Shown here in pieces: positions 20,470-32,419 of a stretch of DNA of 64,000 nucleotides. Below the pieces are notes generated by a model. That model did not search any database. It saw only the letters and a list, made by a program, of their open reading frames with translations, and was not told the DNA's origin. The position numbers and the translations under genes were made by a program. The stretch is from Arachis hypogaea. Lineage: Eukaryota; Streptophyta; Magnoliopsida; Fabales; Fabaceae. Where the stretch lies: contig NC_092051.1 of NCBI RefSeq assembly GCF_003086295.3, forward strand, positions 81,290,445 to 81,354,444, given 5' to 3'. Within the stretch, counting starts at the first letter, position 1, and every line of letters starts with the position of its first letter.

Positions 20470-20794
20470 AATAGTAAAGAAAAAATTAAAAAGAAACAAA
20501 AGAGAAAGAAGAGAAATAAAACCTTGAAAGGAGGGAGAAAGTGAGATTGAGTATAAGTGAGAAAAAGAGGAGAGAAAGAAAAAAGAGAGGAGAGAGAAAA
20601 TAGGAGAGATAAAAGAGGAGAGAGAAATGTGGGACCACGGGAGGTGGTGGTCAACGGTGGTTGAAGTCACCGATGGTAGTCGGCAGAGAAGAGGTGGTTA
20701 GGAGAAGGAAGAAGAAAGGGAGAAAGAGTAGAAGAAAGAAATGGAAATGGGAGCAAATAGGGCAGTGTACCCAGCCAGCTGAGTAGGGCATACG
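20470..20794 (-). other. C 3' region, purine-rich on plus strand
   Basis: Long GA-rich run (20480-20760), i.e. CT-rich in the sense of C. No gene. The C 3' LTR is not in the window. Confidence 0.6.
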
Positions 20795-21190
20795 ACGCGT
20801 GCGCCTCGCCCACGTGCACGCGTGGAAGAGGGGAAAAACGAGTGACGCGTAAGCGTCGTCCACGCATACGCGTTGAGAGCAAAATTGGTATGGGACGCGT
20901 ACGCGCTGACGCGCACGCGTGGGGTGAGTTTGTGCTCCCCGCATAAAGGTAGCACAAAACTCGCACAACTCTCTGGTTTTTGTACCAGGAGTTGCGAGTT
21001 CAGCAAATGATGCGCATGTGTCGCCCACGCTCACGCGTGGGTGTGCGAAATGGACAAGTGACGCGTACGCGTGGAAATTGTGCTCCCAGCATAAAATTCG
21101 CACATTTCCACCACAACTCTCTGGTTTTTGTACCGGGAGTTGTAGAAATGCAATCGACGCGTACGTGTCATCAACGCCTACGTGTGGGAT
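20795..21190 (-). repeat. Palindrome array of C (ACGCGTACGCGT type)
   Basis: About ten units such as GACGCGTACGCG and CACGCATACGCGTTG. A longer unit of about 155 bp is partly duplicated: the phrase GCACAACTCTCTGGTTTTTG and its relatives occur at 20961 and 21110. Confidence 0.8.
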
Positions 21191-21483
21191 GATTTTTTTT
21201 TAAACAACATGAGGGAGATAATTATACCATAATCTTGGCATTCATTCAAGCTAGACACTTCAAAAATACTTAGAATTTCAGGCGATACTCAAAATCAAGC
21301 ATCTTTCTTCAAAATTGCCAATTTAATCAATACCAAGATCATTGAAATCCTCATGAGGACACTAACAAGCACAACAAAATCAAACAAGGTCAAACACAAT
21401 TAAACGACTTAACAAAATCAAAAAAACATAAAATCAACCAAAGACTCTAAAACTTCATGCAAGAAACTATATACAAGGAGGAT

Positions 21484-21540
21484 CATACCACGGTGGGGTG
21501 TTTTCTACCTAGCACTTTTCTTTAACGTCCTTAAGTTGGA
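21484..21540 (-). promoter_or_regulatory. Conserved structured box (C copy)
   Basis: Minus strand GTCC-AACTTAA-GGAC, then GTTAAAGAAAAGTGCTAGG and AAAACACCCCACCGTGG. Almost the same as the E and G copies. Confidence 0.7.
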
Positions 21541-21557
21541 CGGTCATGAGCTTGAGA

Positions 21558-21848
21558 TCATCTTTTTGGAACATCCTTAAAGACATCCATCGTGTCCTTC
21601 TTATTGGCCTTGGTAAGAGTGTCCTTCAAGGGGAGATGCTTCCACTTGTCAATTGCACCATGATTGGGTGCCTTGTTTACTTGAGGATATGGAAGTCGTG
21701 GATCCTTCGCCTTTTCCTTGCTAACTCCTCCTATACCCAAATCTCTATTGAAGCTTATCTCATCATCATTCCCAAAGTGTTCTTCAACTACATCATCTTC
21801 AACAATGTCACAGCCAAAAATTGAGTGTACCTCTAGAGGTTGCCTCAT
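21558..21848 (-). pseudogene. C polyprotein, post-protease tail
   Basis: Open for 96 codons on the minus strand (MRQPLEVHSIFGCDIVEDDV...). It continues the protease frame at 32420, from which B's insertion separates it. Acidic, then basic (KWKHLPLKDTLTKANKKD). No domain recognised. The stop falls just before the conserved box, so this is probably the natural C-terminus of the C protein. Confidence 0.7.
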
Positions 21849-21869
21849 GGTTTCCTCTAATTTGAACTC

Positions 21870-23675
21870 TGGTGCACGAAGTTGTGATTACACTTTTCAC
21901 AACTCCGCACAACTAACCAGCAAGTGCACTGGGTAGTCCAAGTAATACCTTACATGAGTAAGGGTCGATCCCACGGAGATTGCCGGCTTGAAGCAAGCTA
22001 TGGTTATTTTGTAAATCTTAGTCAGGAGATTAATGATAAGAGTGATTGTATTTATGAAAAATAAATAACATGAAATAAATATTACTTGTGATTCAGTAAT
22101 GAGAAACAGGCTGAGGTTCCGAAGATGCTCTGTCATCTGAATCTCTGCTTTCCTACTGTCTTCTTCTCCAAACATGCATGGCTTCCTTCAATGGCAAGCT
22201 GTATGATCCTCTCGGATGAAAAATACCAAGTACGATCTCTGCACGGCTAATCAACTCTCGGATTTCTCGTCTCAGACGAAAACTACCAAGTACAGCTACC
22301 GCAGTGTCTTCACTAGGGGTAATTCATCGGCGGGGCAAGGAATGCAACGTGGAGGGGTGGATCCGAGGAAGGAGGGATGCATGGGAAATAAGGCAAATAT
22401 GGGTACTGGCCAGCCGAGATATAAGGAATGGATATCGGGTGGACCAGAGGGAATAGAGGAATGATCGTGATATGCTCATTTCCCATCTGTTTCTCTTTCC
22501 CCTGCTAATCATCTGTCAGTTCCTACTAACATCGGAATAGGACCCTTATCCTTTTGCACACTGTCACTGCGCCCAACATTCGCAGGTTTGAAGCTCGTCA
22601 CACTCATCCCTTCCCGGATCCTACTCAGAATACCACAGACAAGGTTTAGACTTTCCGGATCCCAGGAATGCTGCCAATGGGTTCTAGCCTATACCACAAA
22701 GGTTCTAACCTCTGGACTCGGTCCGTGGATTAGAAACCCAAGAGATACGCACTCAAGCTATCGCCCAATGACTACGTTGACCTCAGATAGAACGGGAAAG
22801 GTTGTCAGGCACGCGTTCATATGTTGAGGATAATGATGTGTGTCACGAATCATCATATTCTCTATATTGAAGTACGAGTGAGTATCTTAGAATAGAATCA
22901 AGCGTGATTGAATAGAAAACAGTAGTAATTACATTAATCCATTGAAACACAGTAGAGCTCCTCACCCCCACCTATGGGGTTTAGAGACTCATACCGTAGA
23001 AGATACAATATGAAGTGTAAAATGTAATGAGGTACCAAAAATGAATCTCTAAAAGTATTTTTTATACTAGACTAGTAACTTAGGTTTACAGAAAATGAGT
23101 AACTAAGTGCAGATAGTACAGAAATTCACTTTTGGGACCCACTTGGTGCATGCCTGGGCTGAGCTTTCAAGATTTCACGTGCATATGCCCAAAATTGGAG
23201 TTAAACGCCACCCTGGGTGGCAAAATGGGCGTTTAACGCCAAGAATCATGCCAGTTCTGGCGTTTTACGCCAGAAAGTTTTAGACTGGCTTTGGACGCCA
23301 GTTTGGGCCATCAAATCTAGAGCAAAATATGGACTATTATATATTTCTGGAAAGCCCAAGAGGTCTACTTTCCAACGCAATTAAGAGTGCACCAATTGGG
23401 CTTCTGCAGCTCTAGAACTCCACTTCGAGTGCAGGAGGGTCAAAATCCAACAGCATCTGCAGTCCTTTTTCAGCCTCTGAATAAGATTTTTGCTCAGGTC
23501 CCTCAATTTTAGCCAGAAAATACCTAAAATTCTAGAAAAACACACAAACTCATAGTAAAGTCCAAAAATGTTATTTTTAAATAAAAACTAATAAAAATCT
23601 AACAAAAAGTAACTAAAACATACAAAAAACTATGTAAAAACAATGGCAAAATGGGTATAAATTATCTGCTCATCA
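21870..23675 (-). repeat. 3' LTR of B
   Basis: 1806 bp, TGGTGCAC...GCTCATCA on the plus strand. It is diverged from the A and D LTRs. It has a palindrome cluster around 23195-23300, the upstream block at about 23325-23415 and a U5 hairpin at 21948-21963. Confidence 0.9.
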
Positions 23676-23713
23676 CAACACCAAACTTAAATTATTGCTT
23701 GTCCCTAAGCAAC
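23676..23713 (-). promoter_or_regulatory. Terminal hairpin plus PPT-like motif of B
   Basis: Stem TTGCTTA-GGGA-CAAGCAA with one closing mismatch, then TAATTTAAGTTTGGTGTTG and the LTR. Confidence 0.75.
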
Positions 23714-24858
23714 TGAAATTAAAAACTTGGATAAAAAGAAGAGAATATACAATGAATTCTAAACTTATCAATGAACTTAGTTCCAATTAGATGAGCGGGA
23801 CTTGTAGCCTTTTTGCTTCTGAACTATTTTGGCATCTCACTTTATCCTTTGAAGTTCAGAATGATTGGCATCTATAGGAACTCAGAATTCAGATAGTGTT
23901 ATTGATTCTCTTAGTTCAGTATGTTGATTCTTGAACACAGTTACTTTATGAGTCTTGGCCGTGACCCTAAGCATTTTGTTTTCCTATATTACCACCGGAT
24001 ACATAAATGCCATAGACACATAACTGGGTGAACCTTTTCAGATTGTGACTCAGCTTTGCTAGAGTCCCCAGTTAGAGGTGCCCAGAGCTCTTAAACACAC
24101 TCTTTTTGCTTTGGACCACAACTTTAACCGCTCAGTCTCAAGCTTTTCACTTGACACCTTCACGCCACAAGCACATGGTTAGGGACAGCTTGGTTTAGCC
24201 GCTTAGGTCAGGATTTTATTCCCTTGGGCCCTCCTATCCATTAATGCTCAAAACCTTGGATCCTTTTTACCCTTGCCTTTTGGTTTAAAGGGTTATTGGC
24301 TTTTTTTTTTTTGCTTTTTCTTTTTCTTTCTTTTTCTCTCTTTTTTTCTCTCTCTTTTTTTTCGCCACTTTTTTCCTGCAAGCTTTTTACTGCTTTTTCT
24401 TACTTCAAGAATCAATTTTATGATTTTTCAGATTATCAATAACATTTCTCCTTTTTCTTTATTCTTTCAAGAGCCAACAATTTTAACATCCATGAACAAC
24501 AAATTCAAAAATATGCACTGTTCAAGCATTCATTCATAAAACAAAAAATATTGCCACCACATCAAAATAATTAAACTAATTTCAAGATAAAATTCGAAGC
24601 CCATGTACTTCTTTTTCTTTTGCAAATAAAAATATTATTCAATTAAGAAAGGTGATGGATTCATGGAATCATTCATAGCTTTAAGACATAGACTCTAAAC
24701 TTTATTGATCATGGAATAAGACATAAAATAAACATAAAAAGCAGACAAATAATATTAAAAAAAAGGAAATTAAAGACATAAAAATAAATGACTCTAATAC
24801 TAATCCTTATGTAACTCTTAAAATAGGTTTCTAATAAAAGTTATCACCGAGTTACGAC
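23714..24858 (-). other. B 3' untranslated region, no gene
   Basis: Homologous to the 3' regions of A, D and D2. Contains T-rich tracts at 24300-24365. No ORF shared by the copies. Confidence 0.7.
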
Positions 24859-25989
24859 TCAACAACCTTTATTTTGAGAAATAGGTGCTCCTTCAATCTG
24901 TGGGATGTCCGGCTCTTCAAGGATCAGCTTCTGGAGCTTTAGTTCCTGTAGCTCATACCCTTCCTCCTCTTGTTCTCTGAGCAGTTTGTAGAGCATGCTG
25001 TTCTGATTCTGCTGCTCTTCTTTGAGTTGATCCATAGATTCTTGCAGCTTGTTGACAGATGCTTCTAAGCGGGCCCAATATTCAAATTGAGGAATTTCAG
25101 GGAGGAGCTCATGCGCCCTCCTCTTGGTGAGGTTGTCTTGAACTTGAGGTCCATCCATTACCCTTTTGGTGATTAGGTGTTCAACTGGGATATACTCATC
25201 CACACCTATCTGTACTCCCGCATCTTTACATAACAAACTGATCAAGCTTGGGTAAGCCAATTTGGCTTCAGTGGATTCCTTGTTTGCAAATAAGTAAATT
25301 TCACAAGGAATTAGCTGATGAACCTCCATTTCTTTTCCCAACATAATACAGTGAATCATCACTGCTCTTTTGATAGTGACTTCAGAGCGGTTACTGGTGG
25401 GAAGTATAGATCGCCCAATAAAATCCAGCCAGACCCTAGCAACTGGCTTGAGGTCTCCTCTCTTCAGTTGGTTTGGAACACCTTTTGCATTGGTTATCCA
25501 CTTGGTTCCAAGGAGGCATATGTCCTCTAGAACTTGATCTAGCTTTTTATCTTTAGCCATTCTCCTATTAAAGGATTCTGGATCATCCTGCAGTTGAGGA
25601 AGTTTGAGGACTTCTCTCACTTTGTCAAGATGGAAGTAGATAATCCTCCCTCTGACCATGGTTCGAAAAGTGTGGAAGGCAGTTCCCTCCATTCTTTGCT
25701 TATCTGTCAGCCACAGATTTGCATAGAATTCCTGGACCATGTTTCTTCCCACATTCATCTCAGGATTAGCTAGGATTTCCCAGCCTCTGTTTCGAATCTA
25801 CTCTTGAATCTCCGGATATTCGTCTTCTTTCAGATTGAATTTGACTTCTGGGATCACTGATCTTCTGCACACTATTTTGAGGTAATGATCTGCATGTTCT
25901 TTGGTGCAAAACCTCTCATGCATCTATTGTGGTTTTGGACTATTTTCTTTCTTGCCTCTTAGAGTGGTTTATTTTCCTTTAGGGGCCAT
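24859..25989 (-). pseudogene. B post-pol ORF ('putative plant transposon protein' family)
   Basis: Frame from the ATG at 25989 (MAPKGK) to 24859, 377 codons including the stop, with three internal nonsense codons near the N-terminus (codons 7, 22 and about 63). It is open for 299 codons from 25758. Family segments: YPEIQ and RGWEIL, MVQEFYANLW, TMVRGR, DLKPVARVWLDFIGRSILPTSNRSEVT and RAVMIHCIM, then a long predicted coiled coil (WARLEASVNKLQESMDQLKE). The position after integrase is the env-like slot of Athila elements, but I see no signal peptide or membrane segment. Function unknown. Confidence 0.8.
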
Positions 25990-26015
25990 GATCTTGGTCA
26001 GTGATCACAGAAAAT

Positions 26016-26053
26016 CACACCAAACTTAGAGGTTTTCTTGTCTTCAAGCAAAA
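26016..26053 (-). promoter_or_regulatory. Internal hairpin plus PPT-like motif of B
   Basis: Stem TTTGCTTG-AAGA-CAAGAAAA (one mismatch), then CCTCTAAGTTTGGTGTG, 26 bp upstream of the post-pol ATG. Confidence 0.7.
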
Positions 26054-26566
26054 GTAAGGAAAGAAGATGAATAGGTGGAGAGAAGGATTCGAATGATGGA
26101 GGAATGGGGGTGGCCGAATGTATAAATAGAGGGGAAGGGGGAATGGTTTCGAAATTTTGGAAAAAAGATATGAGGGAAGGATATGATTGATAAAAGATAA
26201 ACATGATATGAAAAAGATAAGATTCTTTTCAAAAATTTAAAGATATAAAAAAGATATGAGGAAGTTAAATCTGAATTGTTTTGTTTATGCATCTAAGAAA
26301 TAAAAGATGATATGAATGAATGAAAAAGATTTGAAAAGAAATTTGGAAAGATGAATGAGTTTCGAAAAAGAATTGAGAAGAATTGAAAAATAATCAAGAA
26401 GAATTTATAAGATTATAAATTTTTGTGAATGGAAATTAAAAATGAATGTTTGTAATGTTTGGATGCAGAAAATTTTGATTTAAAACATGAAAATTCGAAA
26501 AAAAATTGAATTTGAAACAAAATTACCTATCCCCTAGCTGTTCTGGCAATTAACACCCATCTGGTG
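26054..26566 (-). other. B intergenic spacer, no gene
   Basis: AT-rich with GAAAAAG and TTTCGAAA words, between the palindrome array and the post-pol ORF. Confidence 0.6.
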
Positions 26567-26817
26567 GCCATTTTGGGCGTTTAACCCCCAGCCAGGATAC
26601 CTGGCTGGTGTTAAACGCCAGAAATCCTTCCTTACTGGGCATTTTTCTGAACACCCAGAATGCTGCCAAGTCTGGCGTTAAATGCCCAGAATGCTGCCCA
26701 TTCTGGCGTTTAACGCCCAGAATGATATCTTTACTGGCGTTAAATGCCCAGAATGATAGTTATTCTGGCATTTAATGCCCAGATTTCCTCTTTACTGGTG
26801 TTTTGATGCCAGTGAGC
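26567..26817 (-). repeat. Palindrome array of B (TGGCGTT-N-AACGCCA type)
   Basis: Eight or more units, many decayed to TGGCATTTAATGCCA by matching changes in both half-sites (26765-26780), so the dyad is kept while the CpG is lost. Confidence 0.85.
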
Positions 26818-26989
26818 TCTTTTACTCTGTGATTCTTCTGCTTTATATTCTGAACCTTCATACCTTTGACTTGTTCACTGAAAAAGCATCAATAAACATG
26901 GACAACAAAATTAAATGGACTTATATAATTGTTATAAACATCTAATTTGATTTGATAATAGCTGGACTTCACAGCAGGACCTTCTGTCC

Positions 26990-28191
26990 TAGCTCAAAGA
27001 CTCTAGATGACAGCCTTTTGTCATGCCATCTTTTTGCTTTTTCTTTATAGATTTTAGCATTTTCGAAAGCATTGAGTCTAAACTCCTCTAGCTATCTTAG
27101 CATCAAGGTTTAGGAACCTAGTTGCCCAATAGGCCTTGTGTTCCAGTTCCACTGGCAGATGACAGGCTTTTCCATACACAAGTTGGTATGGAGAGGTCCC
27201 TATAGGAGTCTTGAATGCTGCTCTGTATGCCAACAGAGCGTCATCCAGACTTCTTACCCAATACCTTCTACGGGTACTTACAGTCCGTTCCAGGATTCAT
27301 TTTAGTTCTCTATTCGAGACTTCAGCCTGCCCATTTATCTATGGATGATATAGAGTCGCCACTTTATGGTTAATTCCATATCGTACCAGAGCAGAGTCAA
27401 GCTGTTTATTGCAGAAATGAGTGCCTCCACCACTGATTAGTATCCTAGGGACACCGAACCTGCTGAAGATATTCTTCTGGAGGAACTTCATCACTGTCTT
27501 AGTATCATTAGTGGGTGTTGCAATTGCTTCTACCCATTTAGATACATAGTCTACTACCACCAGAATATAAGTGTTTGAATATGATGGTGGGAAAGGCCGC
27601 ATGAAGTCAATACCCCATACATCAAACAACTCAATCTCTAGGATCCCTTATTGAGGCATGGCATAACCGTGAGGCATATTACCAGCTCTCTGACAACTGT
27701 CACAGTTACGTACAAACTCTCTGGAGTCTCTATAGAGAGTGGGCCAGTAGAAACCACATTGGAGAATCTTGGTGGCTGTTTGCTCACCTCCAAAATGTCC
27801 TCCATATTGTGATCCATGGCAATGCCGTAGGATCTTCTGTGCCTCTTCTCTAGGCACACATCTGCGGATTACTCTGTCTGTACACTTCTTAAAGAGATAT
27901 GGTTCATCCCACAGGTAGTACTTTACATCAGAAATCAATTTTTTCATTTGTTGCTTACTGTACTCTTTGGGTATGAATCTCACAGCTTTATAGTTTGCAA
28001 TGTCTGCAAACCATGGTAATTCCTGAATGGCAAAGAGTTGCTCATCCGGAAAGGTTTCAGAGATCTCAGTAGGAGGGAGGGACGCCCCTTCTACTGGTTC
28101 TATCCGGGACAGGTGATCTGCTACTTGGTTCTCTGTCCCTTTTCTGTCTCTTATTTCTATATCAAACTCTTGCAGAAGCAACACCCATCTT
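26990..28191 (-). pseudogene. B pol remnant: RNase H end and integrase
   Basis: One minus-strand frame. It starts within RNase H ([29 protein letters not shown]), passes a linker, the integrase zinc-binding HHCC domain ([19 protein letters not shown] ... CDSCQRAGN) and the DDE core ([48 protein letters not shown]), and ends near LNLDAK. The second catalytic Asp (ISDGG in relatives) is Gly. Nonsense codons: TAA at 27648-27650, one directly after 'YHP' and one after 'NRELK'. Upstream coding (RT, protease, gag) is lost at 28191. No active enzyme. Confidence 0.9.
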
Positions 28192-29334
28192 TTGGCAAGC
28201 GCACCAAAATTGTCGTCAAGTAATAACCCACAGTGGAGTGGGATCGTATCCACAGAGATTGGCAAATTCGAGCAATTTTAATCAATTGATGAATTAGTTA
28301 AGCGGATTAATAGGATTGTGAAGTGCAGAATTGTAAAGGACATAAATGTAAATGACTAGAATATAAAGGAGAGCGATAAAGTGCAGAAATATAAATGGCA
28401 GAATGTAAAGTGCAGAATCATAAATGACTTGAATGTAAATAGGAATGGGGAATTGCTGAATGTAAAAATAAGCTATAAAGAAATGGATAGATAAGAATGG
28501 GGAAATTCATTGAGATTGGGAGATGTTGTCTCTTTGGATCAAATCTAGCTTATATCCTCTTCAATCATGCAACTCATTGACCTCTTGGCAATCATGATTG
28601 ATTGAGTCCCAATCCCTTGGTGACTCAATCTCTCAGATCTTGATCAATAGCCAATTCCTTGGTCTAATTGCTCATAAAGAGAGATATGCTTGGTCCCTGA
28701 TTATACCACACACCATTATAGGTCCAGCTAGAGGGAGGATTATATGTCATATATCCAAACACCAAAACCCAAATTCTACTCTAGTGTGAGAATGGATTTC
28801 AAGCATGATTTCATGTTTCCTTTCCCAAGGTTCCCATGAAACCCAATTGCATTCAATCTCTTTTCCAAGATAATTGAACACTAAGCATTAAGAACGAAAT
28901 TTCTTCTAGCAAATCAAAGAGAAGATGAAGAGAAGAAGAATTTCACTATTATCAATCCATCAAGTACAACAGAGCTCCCTCTCTCAATGAGAGGGAAGTT
29001 AGGTACTCATAGCTCAAAAAGTACTCAAAAGTGAAGTGTAAAAGTGAATCTACAACTGACTGCTTAACCCCCCTTTCTTCAGTACTCCTTGGGGGTCTTT
29101 ATACTACTCCTAGTAAAATAAAAGAATTACAAAAGTAAAAAAGGAAAATTACATTTTGGAGGGAAAAGAAAACACTAAATAAGCATGACTTCTCAGCTGG
29201 CGTGTGGCTGGCGCTTTTCTGGCGTGTCACGTGCCCTTTATTTCTAGCTTGGCGTGCCACGCCCAATCCTTCAAGTGGCATGCTCGTCCCTCTAACAATA
29301 GCTAAAGGGAAACTCTTTCTTTTTTTTTTAAGTC

Positions 29335-30330
<996 letters not shown>

Positions 30331-30362
30331 GATCAGTAAAGGTCTGAGAGGCAAGAAAAATG

Positions 30363-31525
30363 GGGTGGCATGCCATAGTAAAATTCTTGTGTTGGCGTGC
30401 CACGCCTTCGAACCCAAGTGGCACGTCCCTTGCCTTTCTCACTTCTCTTTGCCTCTTGAAACTTGAACTGGCGTGCCACACCCAAGGTCTGGCGTGCCAG
30501 GCCCAAGGTCTGGCGTGCCACGCCCTTGCTCTATGCTTAGCTAAGCTTCTCTGGAAAGTTGAACTAGCGTGGCACGCCCAGGGTATGGCGTGCCACGCCC
30601 CTTTTGTGAGTGAGTGGTTCCTCTATTTTGGCGTGCCACGCCACGAACTCAAGTGGCACGTCCGAATGCTTCTTGCTCTCTGAATGACACTGGCGAGCCA
30701 CGCCTGGTTGCTCAAGTGGCACGCCTAAGTGAAGAATGGTGAATGGCGTGCCACGCCTTCGATACCAAGTGGCACGCCCCATGTAATTGGCCTCCTTCAT
30801 CCTCTCTGAAAACTTATACCAGCGTGCCATGCCTAAAGGCTGGCGTGCCACGCCCATGATCTTATCTTGGTTCCAGTAGTTGGCGTGCCACGCCTCAGCC
30901 TTCAAGTGGCACGCTGTAGTGAAATGCTAAGGTTGGCGTGCCACGCCTTCGATACCAAGTGGCACGCCCAGTCCTTGCTTCTGGTCCTTTGTGCATTGGC
31001 GTGCCACGCCTGGTTGCTCAAGTGGCATGCCCAGTCTTCAATTGCCTTCAGCCCCTTCTCTGGATTGTTGTACCAGTGTGCCATGCCATGCTGCTCAAGT
31101 GGCACGCCCATGGATTTGTGAACTCTTCAAGCTTGGCGTGCCACACTTGGGTTCTCAAGTGGCACGCCCAAGTGACTTCTTGGGGCTGGCGTGCCACGCC
31201 TTCGACACCAAGTGGCACGCCATAGTGAAGGTTCTTCTTGGAATGGTGAGTTGGCGTGCCACGCCCCTTTGCTCAAGTGGCACGCCCATAGTAGTTGATG
31301 GGTCAGGCGTGCCACGCCCAGCCTGGCGTGCCACGCTCCTTTTGTGTCCTCCATTGTAGCTCTCTGGAAAAATGTATTAGCGTGCCACGCCCAGTCCTTG
31401 GCGTGCCACGCCCACATGCATGCTTGGATCTCCCTCTCTGGAATGTAGTACTGGCGTGCCACGACTAGCTCCTGGCGTGCCACGCCAGTCCATTTTTGTG
31501 GCGTTTGCTCACAAGTGGCACGCCA
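30363..31525 (-). repeat. Palindrome array of H (GGCGTGCCACGCC type)
   Basis: About 35 copies of GGCGTGCCACGCC, alternating with the one-sided AAGTGGCACGCC, at 20-60 bp spacing. A smaller part lies at 29195-29290 on the other side of the plastid insert. The spacers are not repeated. Multiple overlapping ORFs here are artefacts. Confidence 0.9.
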
Positions 31526-31723
31526 GTTTCACACACCCAGCTTCTTGTTTGTCTTCTTCCCATTTTTGATGCCTTTTTCACCTGAAATTCAGCACAACTC
31601 ATCTCAAAGTGGTGTACCATAATATTCATCAAATAATGCATGAATTGTACTAATCAAATGAGATTTATGCTCTTTTATGGTCTTCTTTATGCAAGAAAGA
31701 AGGGTAGATGATGCAAGTCATCA

Positions 31724-32414
31724 AGACTCATACCGTAGAAGATACAATATGAAGTGTAAAATGTCATAAGGTACCAAACATGAATCTCTAAAAGTAGTTT
31801 TTATACTAGACTAGTAACTTAGGTTTACAGAAAATAAGTAACTAAGTGCAGATAGTGCAGAAATCCACTTCTGGGACCCACTTGGTGCGTGCCTGGGCTG
31901 AGCTTTCAAGCTTTCACGTTCATATCCCCAAAATTGGAGTTAAACGCCACCCTGGGTGCCAAAATGGGCGTTTAACGCCAAGAATCATGCCAGTTCTGGC
32001 GTTTTACGCCAGGATGTTTTAGGCTGGCTTTGGACGCCAGTTTGGGCCATCAAATCTCGGGCAAAGTATAGACTATTATATATTGCTGGAAAGCACAAGA
32101 TGTCTACTTTCCAACGCAATTAAGAGCGCGCCAATTGGGCCTCTGTAATACCAAAAAATCTACTTCGACTGCAAGAGGGTCAAAATCCAACAGCATCTCC
32201 AGTCCTTTTTCAGCCTCTGAATAAGATTTTGCTCAGGTCCCTCAATTTCAGCCAGAAAATACCTGAAATTACAGAAAAACACACAAACTCATAGTAAAGT
32301 CCAAAAATGTGATTTTTAAATAAAAACTAATAAAAATCCAATAAAAAGTAACTAAAATATACTAAAAACTATGTAAAAACAATGCCAAAAAGGGTATAAA
32401 TTATCCGCTCATCA
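31724..32414 (-). repeat. 5' LTR of B, truncated
   Basis: 691 bp matching 22988-23675, with the palindrome cluster, upstream block and TSD AACTC after its end. The half with U5 and PBS is missing. Confidence 0.9.
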
Positions 32415-32419
32415 AACTC

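Noticed and set aside
30867..31359. Several 80-120 codon ORFs on both strands in the H array
   Set aside because: Open frames arise from the low-stop GGCGTGCCACGCC repeats; proteins are repeats of WHARQ/GVPRL in all frames with no start or domain logic.
30363..31525. CRISPR-like array (short repeats with unique spacers)
   Set aside because: Plant nuclear context, irregular spacing, repeats vary and are plain dyads; no cas genes.
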